This document shows, one piece after another, positions 1 to 8,080 of a stretch of DNA of 64,000 nt. The position numbers were made by a program, and so were the translations under genes. The notes below the pieces were generated by a model that made no database searches, was not told the origin of the DNA, and saw nothing but the letters and a program-made list of their open reading frames with translations. Each line of letters starts with the position of its first letter. Position 1 is the stretch's first letter. The stretch spans positions 62,001 to 126,000 of the forward strand of contig JADJVB010000012.1 in NCBI GenBank assembly GCA_016710745.1, written 5' to 3'. This DNA is from Chitinophagaceae bacterium. Lineage in GTDB: Bacteria > Bacteroidota > Bacteroidia > Chitinophagales > Chitinophagaceae.

Positions 1-2
1 TT

Positions 3-1544
3 CCGGGATCCAACAACCTGGTTGATCCGGAAAGTCAGTTGAATGTGCAGGCGAAAGCACTGATCCGTTCGGCGATGTTTGCCAGTGAACCCATTCCTTT
101 TGATCCAATGGAAATTGAATTGCATCATGCCTATGCCCGGTTATATCCGGCGGATGAAAGGGCAGGCTATAAAATGATTCATGAATATCCCCTGAGTGGC
201 AGGCCGCCAATGATGACCCATATTTTTGAAGATGAGGCAGGCAAACGGATCATTGCGGCAAAGGGAGCTCCCGAAGCCATCATCAGGGTATCTGAATTAC
301 AGGTAAACGATAAGGTAAACGTGGATAAAGCGTTGCAGGAACTCACGGCACTGGGATACCGGGTTTTGGCGGTTGCAGAATCAAACGCCGTATCGGGCGA
401 TTTCCCAAAAGAGCAGCAACAGTTCCCTTTTATCTTCCGCGGACTTGTTGCATTTTATGATCCGCCCAAGAAAAACATCAGCCGTGTGTTTGAATCGTTT
501 ACCAATGCGGGTATAACGGTAAAAATCATAACAGGCGATAATGAGGTAACAACCAGAACCATTGCCGGGCAGGTGAATTTCAAAGGTGCCGATGCCAGTT
601 TGGGTGGAGAAGCCTTACAGGCTATGTCTGATCAGGATCTTCAGGAATCGGTAAAAGAGATCAATATGTTTACCAGGATGTTTCCGGAAGCCAAGCTTCG
701 GGTTATTGAAGCCATGAAAGCAAATGGTGAAGTGGTTGCGATGACAGGTGATGGGGTGAACGACGGCCCGGCATTAAAATCGGCACATATCGGGATCGCC
801 ATGGGGAAGAAGGGCGCAGAGATAGCCAAGCAGGCATCTTCGATCATTTTAACGGATGATGATCTGGCAAAAATGGTTGACGCGATTGCCATGGGCCGGC
901 GGATCTACAGCAACCTGAAAAAAGCGATACAATATATCATTTCCATCCATATTCCCATTATCCTTACCGTTTTTATACCCTTGGCATTGGGTTGGGTATA
1001 TCCGAATATTTTTACGCCGGTGCATGTTATTTTTCTGGAGCTGATCATGGGGCCTACCTGTTCTATTATTTATGAAAATGAACCCATCGAAAAAAATATC
1101 ATGTTGCAAAAGCCCCGGCTTTTCTCCAGCAGTTTTTTTAACCGGCGGGAACTTACAACCAGCATTATACAAGGCCTGGCCATCACAATCGGAACACTGT
1201 TTATTTATCAATATGCCGTGCGGCAGGGAAGCAGTGAAAACATTACCCGAACGATGGTTTTTTTAACACTCATCACGGCAAACATTTTGCTTACCCTGGT
1301 AAACCGGTCATTTTATTATTCGATGATCACCACCGGCCGGTATAAAAATAAACTGGTGCCGGCCATTATAGCTGCTACTTGCCTGTTGATGGCCATGCTT
1401 TTATTTATTCCTTTCCTGCGCAACATTTTTCAATTTGACAAATTGAATACGGTTCAACTATTGATATGCATGATGACCGGGTTAACTTCGGTCATCTGGT
1501 ACGAGTTGGTAAAATTTATAAAAAGAAGGAAGCCAAAAAACTAG
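3..1544 (+). CDS. Cation-translocating P-type ATPase, C-terminal part (5' end outside window)
   Basis: The reading frame is open from the window edge, so this is the 3' portion of a longer gene; the phosphorylated DKTGT motif must lie upstream. Visible are the nucleotide-binding KGAPEA motif, a DPP motif in FYDPPKKN, and the hinge motif TGDGVNDGPALK followed by the GIAMG segment, all diagnostic of P-type ATPases. The last ~200 residues form a run of hydrophobic membrane segments (for example YIISIHIPIILTVFIPLAL), as in the C-terminal transport domain of P2-type (Ca2+-like) pumps. It should use ATP to move a cation across the inner membrane; the ion cannot be told from this part. It ends convergently with ytxJ, overlapping by 4 bases. 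Confidence 0.9.
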   Translation, partial: PGSNNLVDPESQLNVQAKALIRSAMFASEPIPFDPMEIELHHAYARLYPADERAGYKMIHEYPLSGRPPMMTHIFEDEAGKRIIAAKGAPEAIIRVSELQVNDKVNVDKALQELTALGYRVLAVAESNAVSGDFPKEQQQFPFIFRGLVAFYDPPKKNISRVFESFTNAGITVKIITGDNEVTTRTIAGQVNFKGADASLGGEALQAMSDQDLQESVKEINMFTRMFPEAKLRVIEAMKANGEVVAMTGDGVNDGPALKSAHIGIAMGKKGAEIAKQASSIILTDDDLAKMVDAIAMGRRIYSNLKKAIQYIISIHIPIILTVFIPLALGWVYPNIFTPVHVIFLELIMGPTCSIIYENEPIEKNIMLQKPRLFSSSFFNRRELTTSIIQGLAITIGTLFIYQYAVRQGSSENITRTMVFLTLITANILLTLVNRSFYYSMITTGRYKNKLVPAIIAATCLLMAMLLFIPFLRNIFQFDKLNTVQLLICMMTGLTSVIWYELVKFIKRRKPKN

Positions 1545-1876
1545 TTAAGCGCCAATTGAGTGGCAATTTCGTTCATGTTGATTCCACTATGGCTTTCTTC
1601 ATAAACACAGTTGCCATCTTTGATCAAAAGAACCTGTGGCGATTCATGGTTAACGTTAAATTCTTCGGCAATGGTATTCGACAGCGATCGGTACCGGATC
1701 AGATCAAGAAAATAAAAATCACCGGTTGTTGGCTGTTGGCTTCTTTCCAGCCGGGTTTTTGCCATACTGCTGATAGCACAACGGGTGCTGTGCTTGAAAA
1801 TTACCTGAGGCGTCGATTTGGACAATTCCCTGATGTCAGCAAGTTGCTGCGCATTATGCAAATCGATCCAGTTCAT
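1541..1876 (-). CDS. ytxJ: Bacillithiol system redox-active protein YtxJ
   Basis: A 111-residue thioredoxin-fold protein. The segment FKHSTRCAIS carries the single redox cysteine typical of YtxJ, a monothiol bacilliredoxin-like protein thought to act in bacillithiol (de)thiolation. The thioredoxin-fold segment HESPQVLLIKDG includes the usual cis-proline position. The length matches the family. It starts with ATG four bases after the stop of a very small lipoprotein gene, and the two are probably co-transcribed from a -7 box near 2030. Bacillithiol is used by many Bacteroidota, so the assignment suits the inferred host. It is read from motif resemblance only. Confidence 0.85.
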   Translation of the reverse strand: MNWIDLHNAQQLADIRELSKSTPQVIFKHSTRCAISSMAKTRLERSQQPTTGDFYFLDLIRYRSLSNTIAEEFNVNHESPQVLLIKDGNCVYEESHSGINMNEIATQLALN

Positions 1877-1880
1877 GTGT

Positions 1881-1997
1881 TTAGTGTATAATGCCTTCGG
1901 TCATCGGGCAAGTACCTTTACGGCTTGAGCTGCAGCTGCTGATAACCGCAGTTAACGCGATCATTACGATAATTACAAAAAATATTTTTTTCATCAT
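1881..1997 (-). CDS. Very small lipoprotein (38 aa) upstream of ytxJ
   Basis: A 38-codon frame that is short but well formed. It begins ATG-ATG behind a purine-rich AAAGGAAA stretch, encodes two lysines, a hydrophobic stretch (IFFVIIVMIALTAVI), a lipobox-like SSC at Cys22, then the short polar tail SSSRKGTCPMTEGIIH. This is the layout of a signal-peptidase-II-processed lipoprotein whose mature part would be only about 17 residues, with a second Cys at position 30. It lies 4 bases upstream of ytxJ on the same strand, with a -7 promoter box about 30 bases before the start. I do not recognise a family. It could tether a thiol at the membrane next to a bacillithiol-linked redox protein, but that is speculation. 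Confidence 0.65.
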   Translation of the reverse strand: MMKKIFFVIIVMIALTAVISSCSSSRKGTCPMTEGIIH

Positions 1998-2026
1998 TTT
2001 CCTTTGGAGTTAAAAACTTATTATTG

Positions 2027-2034
2027 CAAAGATA
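2027..2034 (-). promoter_or_regulatory. Predicted -7 box for small lipoprotein-ytxJ operon
   Basis: On the minus strand this reads TATCTTTG, a perfect match to the Bacteroidota -7 consensus TAnnTTTG, about 30 bases before the lipoprotein ATG. No clear TTG is seen at the -33 position. Confidence 0.5.
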
Positions 2035-2152
2035 ATTCACGAAACTTAAACGAAGAAATTCAATTATTAGTACGTGTAACGCTAATATTTTGGAAATCAG
2101 CGCAATTTCCCGGGCAAATGCAGTCTATTAACCTCAAATTATAAACAAAACC

Positions 2153-2923
2153 ATGTTGAACTTAACTCGCCCAATTGCCTTTATTGATCTGGAAACAACC
2201 GGCGTCAGCCTGTCAAATGACCGGATCGTTGAGATCGCGATCATCAAAATTTCGCCCGACGGGAGCCGCCAGGTAAAAAGAAAGCTGATTAATCCCGAAA
2301 TGCCTATTCCGAAAGAATCGAGTGATATACATGGTATCACCAACGATATGGTAAAAGACGCCCAAACCTTCAAACAGGCCGGAAATGAGATCAAAATGTT
2401 TATCGAAAACTGCGATATGGGCGGATACAACAGCAACCGTTTTGATATTCCGATCCTGATGGAAGAGTTTTTACGTGCCGGAATGGATGTTGATCTGAGC
2501 ACCCGTAAAATGATTGATGTACAACATATCTTTTATACCATGGAGCCCCGAACCTTAACGGCCGCCTATAAATTCTTTTGCGACAAGGAACTGGTTGATG
2601 CACATAGTGCCGAAGCAGATGTAGATGCCACTATTGACGTGTTGATGGCGCAGCTTGAGCGGTATAAAAACCTCGGTAATTCTGTTGAGTCTATTCTGGA
2701 AGTAATAGGAGAGGATAAGATTGTTGACTATGCCCGTCGCTTTAGTTTCGACGACAAAGGAACAGAAGTATTTAATTTCGGCAAGCATAAAGGGAAAGCA
2801 GTTAAAGATGTTTTAAAGGCGGAGCCCCAATATTACGACTGGATGATGCGGGGCGATTTTCCATTGCATACGAAACAGAAACTCGCGGAGATACTCAATA
2901 AAACCCTGTTAAAAGGTAATTAA
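2153..2923 (+). CDS. DEDDh 3'-5' exonuclease (DnaQ/PolC-epsilon-like)
   Basis: 256 residues. The N-terminal ~175 residues are a DnaQ-like exonuclease: Exo I is FIDLETTG (D and E metal ligands), Exo II is GYNSNRFDIPIL (Asp), and Exo III is HSAEADVDAT (His and Asp of the DEDDh subtype). The C-terminal ~60 residues (FNFGKHKGKAVKDVL, then YYDWMMRGDF) resemble the short extra domain found after many bacterial DnaQ-family exonucleases of the ExoX/DUF3820 type. It should degrade single-stranded or mismatched 3' ends as a stand-alone repair or proofreading nuclease, rather than as the replicative epsilon subunit. It is a monocistronic-looking gene. Confidence 0.85.
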   Translation: MLNLTRPIAFIDLETTGVSLSNDRIVEIAIIKISPDGSRQVKRKLINPEMPIPKESSDIHGITNDMVKDAQTFKQAGNEIKMFIENCDMGGYNSNRFDIPILMEEFLRAGMDVDLSTRKMIDVQHIFYTMEPRTLTAAYKFFCDKELVDAHSAEADVDATIDVLMAQLERYKNLGNSVESILEVIGEDKIVDYARRFSFDDKGTEVFNFGKHKGKAVKDVLKAEPQYYDWMMRGDFPLHTKQKLAEILNKTLLKGN

Positions 2924-2945
2924 AAACTTTATTGTACAAAATATA

Positions 2946-2979
2946 TTGATAAGGCATTCCCTTATTTAATGTAAATTTG
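2946..2979 (+). promoter_or_regulatory. Predicted promoter of the mannosyltransferase gene
   Basis: TTG at 2946-2948 and TAAATTTG at 2972-2979 match the Bacteroidota -33/-7 pattern with a 23-base spacer. The start codon lies 24 bases after the -7 box. Confidence 0.5.
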
Positions 2980-3002
2980 ACATTGCGAAATACCTGGCCG
3001 TA

Positions 3003-3798
3003 TTGGAAAAATTAGTCATTATACCAACTTTTAACGAAAAAGAAAACATCGAGAAAATGATCGATGCGGTAATTGGTTTGCAACTTAATTTCCATATTTT
3101 AATTATAGACGACAACTCTCCCGATGGAACAGCCGACATCATAAAATCATTGTTACCCAAATATCCCGACCGGTTATTTTTAGAACAACGCACAGGAAAG
3201 CTGGGCTTGGGTACCGCTTATATTTATGGGTTTAAATGGGCCATTGAAAAAAGGATATCGTTTTATTTTTGAAATGGATGCCGATTTTTCGCATAACCCC
3301 AAAGATTTGGAAAGGTTGTATGCGGCCTGTGTTGCCGGAGCGGGTGTTGCCGTTGGTTCACGTTATGTAAAAGGTGGCGCGGTAGAGAACTGGCCATCGA
3401 ACCGGATCCTGTTATCTAAAGGCGCTTCGCTGTATACGCGTTTGATCACCTGGATGCCGGTTAAAGATCCTACGGCAGGTTTTGTTTGCTATAAAAAAGA
3501 AGTGTTGGAAACCATCAACCTTGATGGTATCGGTTTTGTCGGGTATGCGTTTCAGATTGAAATGAAGTTCGCTGCCTGGAAACTTGGATTTAAAATTACT
3601 GAAGTGCCCATCACTTTTATCGACCGCGAATTTGGGACCAGCAAAATGAACAAAGGTATAATCAAAGAGGGCGTACTGGGTGTACTTCAATTACGCTGGC
3701 AAAGTATGTTCAAAAACTACCGGAAGAAACTTACCAATACCGATATCTCAGCTTCTGTAAATTTTCAGCAATCCAACGTTGCGATCGATGGAAAATAG
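3003..3798 (+). pseudogene. Polyprenol-phosphate mannosyltransferase (GT2, Dpm1-like), split by one extra A
   Basis: Two overlapping frames together give one complete GT2 protein. The first begins at TTG 3003 (VIIPTFNEKENI, then the DDNSPDGT donor-site motif). The second continues with FEMDADFSHNP (DxD-type metal site), VGSRYVKGG, DPTAGF and EFGTSKM, all hallmarks of polyprenol monophosphomannose synthases, which transfer a sugar from GDP-mannose to a lipid carrier. The break is an A6 run at 3247-3252: with five A residues the reading continues smoothly from AIEK to GYRFIFEMD. The full-length product would be about 264 residues, normal for the family without a membrane extension. An assembly or sequencing indel is the simplest explanation; a recent real mutation is possible. 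Confidence 0.85.
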
Positions 3799-3895
3799 AA
3801 ATGGTGAAACACCCATTCTGATTCTTCAAAAAAAAATCCTGATTTATTTTATGTAATATTTTTTTAAATCGCATCTGTATAACAAATCAAACGTT

Positions 3896-5941
3896 ATGCA
3901 GAAAATTATTACAGGAATCGCCGCATTCGCTTTTTGCCTGCTCGCATTCACCACTTCAAACCCATTTATTGTAACCGGGAAAGTGATCGACGTAAACGGT
4001 AATCCCGTTTCGTTTGCTACTGTAAAAATTAAAGGAGCAAGTTCCGGATTATCCGCAGATGCCAATGGTAATTTTTCAATTAAAGTTAACAGTGAAAACG
4101 ATGTGCTGATTTTTTCCGCTACATCCTTTAAAGAACTAGCGGTTCGCGTGGGTAACCAAAAAAACATGACCATAGTTTTGGAAAGCAATCAACCCGGCGA
4201 GTTGAAGGAAGTTGTTGTTACGAGCTCTTTTGGAATTAAACGCACGGCTAGCAGTGTGGCCTCAAACAAACAACGTGTTAGCGCCAATCAGATCAATTCG
4301 ATCCGTCAGTCAAATATCAACAACGCCCTGGCCGGCAGGGTTGCCGGTTTTTCCGTGCGTACCCAAACAAGCGCTAAGTTGGGCACCGAAAATAATATTC
4401 GTTTACGGGGCGAAAACGGCCTGGGTATTGCCGGCAATCAGGATGACCTTGAAAGAGAAGGCTATGATTATATTTTGGAAAATGCTTTTTTAAAAGTAAA
4501 AGATAACCCACTGTCCACATTTTCAATTGACGTGGATGCCGCTTCATACAGCAATATGCGCCGTTTTTTAAACCAGGGGCAATTGCCACCTGCAGGTGCG
4601 GTACGTATTGAAGAACTGGTAAATTATTTCAAATACGATTACCCGCAACCGGAAAAGAAGGATCCGTTTTCGGTGAATACCGAGATCAGTTCCTGCCCCT
4701 GGAACCCCAATCACCGGCTGGCCCTGGTTGGTTTACAGGGAAAGATCATCCCCACCGAAAGCCTTCCGCCCGGCAATATTGTTTTTTTGATAGACGTATC
4801 GGGTTCGATGCAGAGTGCCGAAAAATTACCCTTGCTTCGGGAGTCGATGAAATTACTGGTTGATCAGTTACGCGAAACCGATAAAGTTAGCCTGGTTGTT
4901 TACGCAGGCAACGCCGGATTGGTATTGCCTGCCACCAATGGCTTGTATAAGCAAACCATTAAAGCGGCTATTGACAAACTGGAAGCCGGTGGATCTACCG
5001 CCGGAGGTGACGGCATTAAGCTGGCCTATAAAACAGCGACTGATAATTTTATTAAAGGTGGTAATAACCGGGTAATACTTTGTACCGACGGTGATTTTAA
5101 TGTAGGTACCAGCAGCGATGCCGAACTGGAATCCCTGATTGAAAAGGAAAGGGAAACCGGTGTATTCCTCACCGTGCTGGGTTTTGGAATGGGTAATTAC
5201 CAGGACGCCAAAATGCAAAAACTGGCGGATAAGGGTAATGGTAACCACGCTTATATTGATCAACTGGCTGAAGCCAAAAAGGTTTTGGTCAGTGAATTTG
5301 GCGGCACCTTATTCACCATTGCCAAAGATGTTAAACTGCAGGTAGAATTTAACCCGGCAGCGGTACAGGGGTACCGCCTGATCGGGTATGAAAACCGGAT
5401 GTTGAATAAAGAAGACTTTAATGATGATCGAAAAGATGCAGGCGATATGGGGAGTGGCCACACGGTAACGGCACTATACGAAATCATTCCGGTGGGCCTG
5501 TCGTCTAACTTTTTGAAAAATGTGGATACACTAAAATATCAGCAGGAAGAAAAATTTTCGGCCTCGGCATTTGGCCATGAATTAATGACCTTGAAGCTGC
5601 GGTATAAAGCACCCGATGGTAATACCAGTAAATTAATGGAAGTACCGGTAATGGATGATCAGAAACCAATGCAGAACACCTCAACTAATTTTCGATTTGC
5701 TGCCGCCGTTGCTGAGTTTGGCTTGTTGCTGCGCAATTCGGCATTTAAGCAGCAGGCCAATTACAAAGATGTGATCAGCCTGGCAACCCATGCTGTTGGT
5801 ATCGATAAAGAAGGCTATCGCGGCGAATTTCTGAAGTTGATTCAGTCGGCCAAAACAATAGCCAAAAAAGTTGAACGCAGAAAAAAGAATGCGGAGTTTG
5901 TTGATGAAGAGGAGGAAGAAACGGTGTCTGCTAACAGATAA
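3896..5941 (+). CDS. Secreted VWA-domain protein (YfbK-like) with carboxypeptidase-regulatory and TonB-plug-like N-terminus
   Basis: 681 residues with an N-terminal signal peptide. Residues ~25-95 look like a carboxypeptidase-regulatory beta-sandwich (VTGKVIDVNGNPVSFATV). Residues ~105-175 resemble the start of a TonB-dependent receptor plug (EVVVTSSFGIKR, NNALAGRVAG, IRLRG), but no barrel follows. Residues ~205-300 resemble the VWA N-terminal helper region (STFSIDVDAASYSN), then a von Willebrand A domain with a complete MIDAS site (FLIDVSGSM, D300-x-S-x-S) and later DGDFNVG. The C-terminal ~170 residues match the YfbK-type extension. It probably acts at the outer surface or in the periplasm as a metal-dependent adhesion or assembly protein. 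It stands alone, followed by a repeat-rich non-coding block. Confidence 0.85.
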   Translation: MQKIITGIAAFAFCLLAFTTSNPFIVTGKVIDVNGNPVSFATVKIKGASSGLSADANGNFSIKVNSENDVLIFSATSFKELAVRVGNQKNMTIVLESNQPGELKEVVVTSSFGIKRTASSVASNKQRVSANQINSIRQSNINNALAGRVAGFSVRTQTSAKLGTENNIRLRGENGLGIAGNQDDLEREGYDYILENAFLKVKDNPLSTFSIDVDAASYSNMRRFLNQGQLPPAGAVRIEELVNYFKYDYPQPEKKDPFSVNTEISSCPWNPNHRLALVGLQGKIIPTESLPPGNIVFLIDVSGSMQSAEKLPLLRESMKLLVDQLRETDKVSLVVYAGNAGLVLPATNGLYKQTIKAAIDKLEAGGSTAGGDGIKLAYKTATDNFIKGGNNRVILCTDGDFNVGTSSDAELESLIEKERETGVFLTVLGFGMGNYQDAKMQKLADKGNGNHAYIDQLAEAKKVLVSEFGGTLFTIAKDVKLQVEFNPAAVQGYRLIGYENRMLNKEDFNDDRKDAGDMGSGHTVTALYEIIPVGLSSNFLKNVDTLKYQQEEKFSASAFGHELMTLKLRYKAPDGNTSKLMEVPVMDDQKPMQNTSTNFRFAAAVAEFGLLLRNSAFKQQANYKDVISLATHAVGIDKEGYRGEFLKLIQSAKTIAKKVERRKKNAEFVDEEEEETVSANR

Positions 5942-5973
5942 GAAATAAGCTCGTTGCATCCATTTAGGGTTAT

Positions 5974-6070
5974 AGGTGTCTGGCCACTATTCGGATACGC
6001 TGATTTCTCAAAGCATTGGTACAATAAACAACGTGTACTTTCTTGCGGAGAGCGTAGTGGCCTGACACCT
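5974..6070. repeat. Long-range inverted repeat in non-coding block
   Basis: AGGTGTCTGGCCACTA at 5974-5989 is repeated in inverted form as TAGTGGCCTGACACCT at 6055-6070, with one mismatch and about 65 bases between. Further degenerate copies lie at ~6280-6294 (TGTCTGGCCACTATA) and, inverted, at ~6359-6372 (TAGTGGTCTGATAC). The gap 5942-6381 (440 bases) contains these repeats and no convincing gene. Confidence 0.7.
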
Positions 6071-6168
6071 GAAAAGAGTTTTCATATTTGAAGAGTGATG
6101 GTTGTTTTCGCCGGCCTGGTTGTTTCCTCAATTGGCTAATAATAAAAGGAGCAGCCGGCCGGTTTTTT

Positions 6169-6247
6169 ATGGTCCGACGCCCCCGTCTGACCATGTAAAA
6201 GGGAGACATCATACGCCGTTGTATGGTCTGACGCCCCGTCTGACCAT
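6169..6247. repeat. Pair of near-identical palindromes
   Basis: Two copies, 6169-6194 and 6223-6247, of the imperfect palindrome ATGGTCnGACG-C(3-4)-CGTCTGACCAT. Each can form a stem of about ten pairs with one internal mismatch and a loop of C residues. The core TGGTCTGAC is related to the TGGCCTGAC core of the neighbouring inverted repeat, suggesting one repeat family. There is no poly-T tail, so these are not typical terminators. Confidence 0.7.
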
Positions 6248-6381
6248 GTAATGATAGGAAGCCATTTGTAGTTGAATATGTGTCTGGCCACTATACCGGT
6301 TGTTTGACATGTAGGGTTTTCGGGATAACAAGTGTTTTTTAATTTTTTAGATTGTTTGTAGTGGTCTGATACATTAGCAAG

Positions 6382-7281
6382 CTATTTAAACGCCGGATGA
6401 AACTGATGGAGGGTATTCCTTAAAAATTCCCTGTCGAGATGCGTATAGATCTCAGTGGTGGTTATACTTTCATGGCCCAACATTTCCTGCACGGCCCTTA
6501 AATCGGCGCCACCCTCCACCAGGTGCGTTGCAAAAGAATGCCGGAATGTATGGGGCGAAATGATTTTTTCTATACCTGCCTTGGCAGCCAGGTCTTTCAA
6601 CAGGATAAAGATCATCACCCGGCTGAGTTTACTTCCCCTGCGGTTTAAAAAAAGAAAATCTTCCTGTCCGGGTTTGATCGGGATATGTACCCGTATTTCA
6701 TTCTTGTAAATATTGATGTATTTAATGGCATCGCTGCCAATAGGTACCAGTCTTTCTTTATCGCCCTTACCGATGACCCGCACAAAACCAATATCTAAAA
6801 ACAGGCAACTGATGCGCAGGTTTACCAACTCAGTTACACGCAGCCCACAACTGTACAGGGTTTCTAAAATAGCTTTGTTACGTCCGCCTTCGGGTTTACT
6901 AAGGTCTATTTGGGCTATGATGTCTTCAATCTCTTCAAAACTCAGCGTGTCGGGCAATGTCCTTTTTTGCTTGGGTGTTTCCAGCAGGGCCGTTGGATTG
7001 GTTTTGGTGATCTGTTCAATGATACAATACGTATAAAAGCTGCGTAAACCCGATACGATCCTCGACTGTGAGGCAACCGTCATCCCCAGTTCACTGATCC
7101 ATTGTACAAATTTTTCGAGATCCTTCAATTCCAGTTCAGCAGGAGTTACCAGGTTGTTGGCAACCTGCAGGTAATCTGTTAGCTTGTCGATATCACGCAG
7201 GTAGGCTTCCACTGAGTTCGCTGCCAATGATTTTTCGAGCTGAAGCCAGGCCTTAAATCCTTTTTTATAGGGTTCCCACAT
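6382..7281 (-). CDS. xerD: Site-specific tyrosine recombinase XerD
   Basis: 299 residues, the usual length of XerC/D. The N-terminal SAM-like DNA-binding domain covers residues ~1-95. The catalytic domain shows all conserved residues: R148 (CGLRVTEL), K172 (GKGDKER), H244 and R247 (HTFRHSFATHL), H270 (LGHESI) and the nucleophile Y279 (EIYTHLD). It should resolve chromosome dimers at dif together with a partner recombinase, acting with FtsK at the division septum. XerD rather than XerC is inferred from overall resemblance. It is encoded alone, with the start of a cysteine-cluster gene divergent from it, and it is not next to any integrated element. Confidence 0.88.
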   Translation of the reverse strand: MWEPYKKGFKAWLQLEKSLAANSVEAYLRDIDKLTDYLQVANNLVTPAELELKDLEKFVQWISELGMTVASQSRIVSGLRSFYTYCIIEQITKTNPTALLETPKQKRTLPDTLSFEEIEDIIAQIDLSKPEGGRNKAILETLYSCGLRVTELVNLRISCLFLDIGFVRVIGKGDKERLVPIGSDAIKYINIYKNEIRVHIPIKPGQEDFLFLNRRGSKLSRVMIFILLKDLAAKAGIEKIISPHTFRHSFATHLVEGGADLRAVQEMLGHESITTTEIYTHLDREFLRNTLHQFHPAFK

Positions 7282-7377
7282 CGTTGCAACATGATTTTAG
7301 AATGAAGAAGGTTGTTCTGAGACAATTAAATACTATTTTCGCAACCTGAATTTCGTTAATAGTTTTCAATATACCAT

Positions 7378-7881
7378 ATGCAGGCAGTAAATTTTCGCTC
7401 GTTTAAACAAAAGGTAAGGCATAATAAAAAAAGACTGAGAAGTTTTTTAACCCGTTTGGAAAAGAACCTGCCAAAAGGTCTCGATAAACTGGCTGCCAGC
7501 CTGGAGAAAGAGGTATGGCAGGAAGTGGATTGCCTGAGTTGCGCCAATTGTTGTAAAACAATGAGTCCTACTTTTACTCAAAAAGACATAAAAAGAATTT
7601 CGAAACATTTTGATCAAACACCGGATGCTTTCACAAAACAATGGTTGCGTAAAGACAGGATCGGTGATATGCTCAATAAAACCGAACCCTGCCAGTTTCT
7701 GAATTTGACCGACAATAAATGTTCCATTTACGCGATACGTCCGACCGACTGTTCTGGTTTTCCACACCTGCATAAAAAAACGATGCCCGAATATATGCAT
7801 GTGCATAAACAGAATATTGAATATTGTCCGGCTACTTATAAATTGGTTGAGAAAATGCAGGAAGCGATGCTTAATGGATAA
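7378..7881 (+). CDS. YkgJ-type cysteine-cluster protein
   Basis: 167 residues. The cysteine pattern CLSCANCC (residues ~57-64), then PCQFL, DNKCSIYAIRPTDCSGFP and a late YCPA matches the YkgJ/CxxCxxCC family, thought to bind zinc or an iron-sulfur centre. The function of the family is not settled. The N-terminal 45 residues are strongly basic (FKQKVRHNKKRLRSF). The start is the ATG at 7378, divergent from xerD with about 97 bases between. The gene is followed at once by tandem repeats. Confidence 0.8.
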   Translation: MQAVNFRSFKQKVRHNKKRLRSFLTRLEKNLPKGLDKLAASLEKEVWQEVDCLSCANCCKTMSPTFTQKDIKRISKHFDQTPDAFTKQWLRKDRIGDMLNKTEPCQFLNLTDNKCSIYAIRPTDCSGFPHLHKKTMPEYMHVHKQNIEYCPATYKLVEKMQEAMLNG

Positions 7882-7886
7882 ATAAA

Positions 7887-7931
7887 TAGTGGATAATTAA
7901 GTAGCGGATAATTAAATAGTGGATAATTGAT
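7887..7931. repeat. Three 15-bp tandem repeats (TAGTGGATAATTAAG type)
   Basis: Three slightly varied copies of a 15-base unit, TAGTGGATAATTAAG, TAGCGGATAATTAAA, TAGTGGATAATTGAT, just after the stop of the cysteine-cluster gene. The unit is roughly complementary to the ATTATCCATTACCCC repeats at 8004-8080. Confidence 0.75.
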
Positions 7932-8003
7932 AATTTTTTAGGTGGAGGCAACTTCCAAAATTATTGAACACCAGCTACTCAGACGACTAATTGCGTTTAA
8001 AAC

Positions 8004-8080
8004 ATTATCCATTATCCATTACCCCATTATCCATTACCCCATTATCCATTACCCCATTATCATTAACCAATTATCCATTA
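8004..8080. repeat. 15-bp tandem repeats (ATTATCCATTACCCC)
   Basis: Three exact copies of ATTATCCATTACCCC at 8011-8025, 8026-8040 and 8041-8055, with partial copies on both sides (CATTATCC before, ATTATCATTAACCAATTATCCATTA after). The array runs up to and includes the stop codon of the YraN gene. Equal units without spacers rule out CRISPR. Confidence 0.85.

Noticed and set aside
3247..3252. Programmed frameshift in the mannosyltransferase gene
   Set aside because: The change needed is +1 in an A6 run, not the usual -1 slippery heptamer. The same kind of break occurs in four other genes here, so an assembly indel is more likely.
5970..6212. 80-codon minus-strand reading frame in the repeat block
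   Set aside because: It runs through both inverted repeats and one palindrome, has no start signal or recognisable domain, and is basic and low in typical composition. It looks like chance.
6382..7281. Integrated mobile element marked by the tyrosine recombinase
   Set aside because: No phage or transfer genes flank it and its length and motifs fit the housekeeping XerD. The adjacent repeats are noted separately but there are no direct repeats bounding an insert.
8004..8080. CRISPR-like array of short repeats
   Set aside because: The 15-bp units follow each other without unique spacers and no cas gene is present, so this is a simple tandem repeat.
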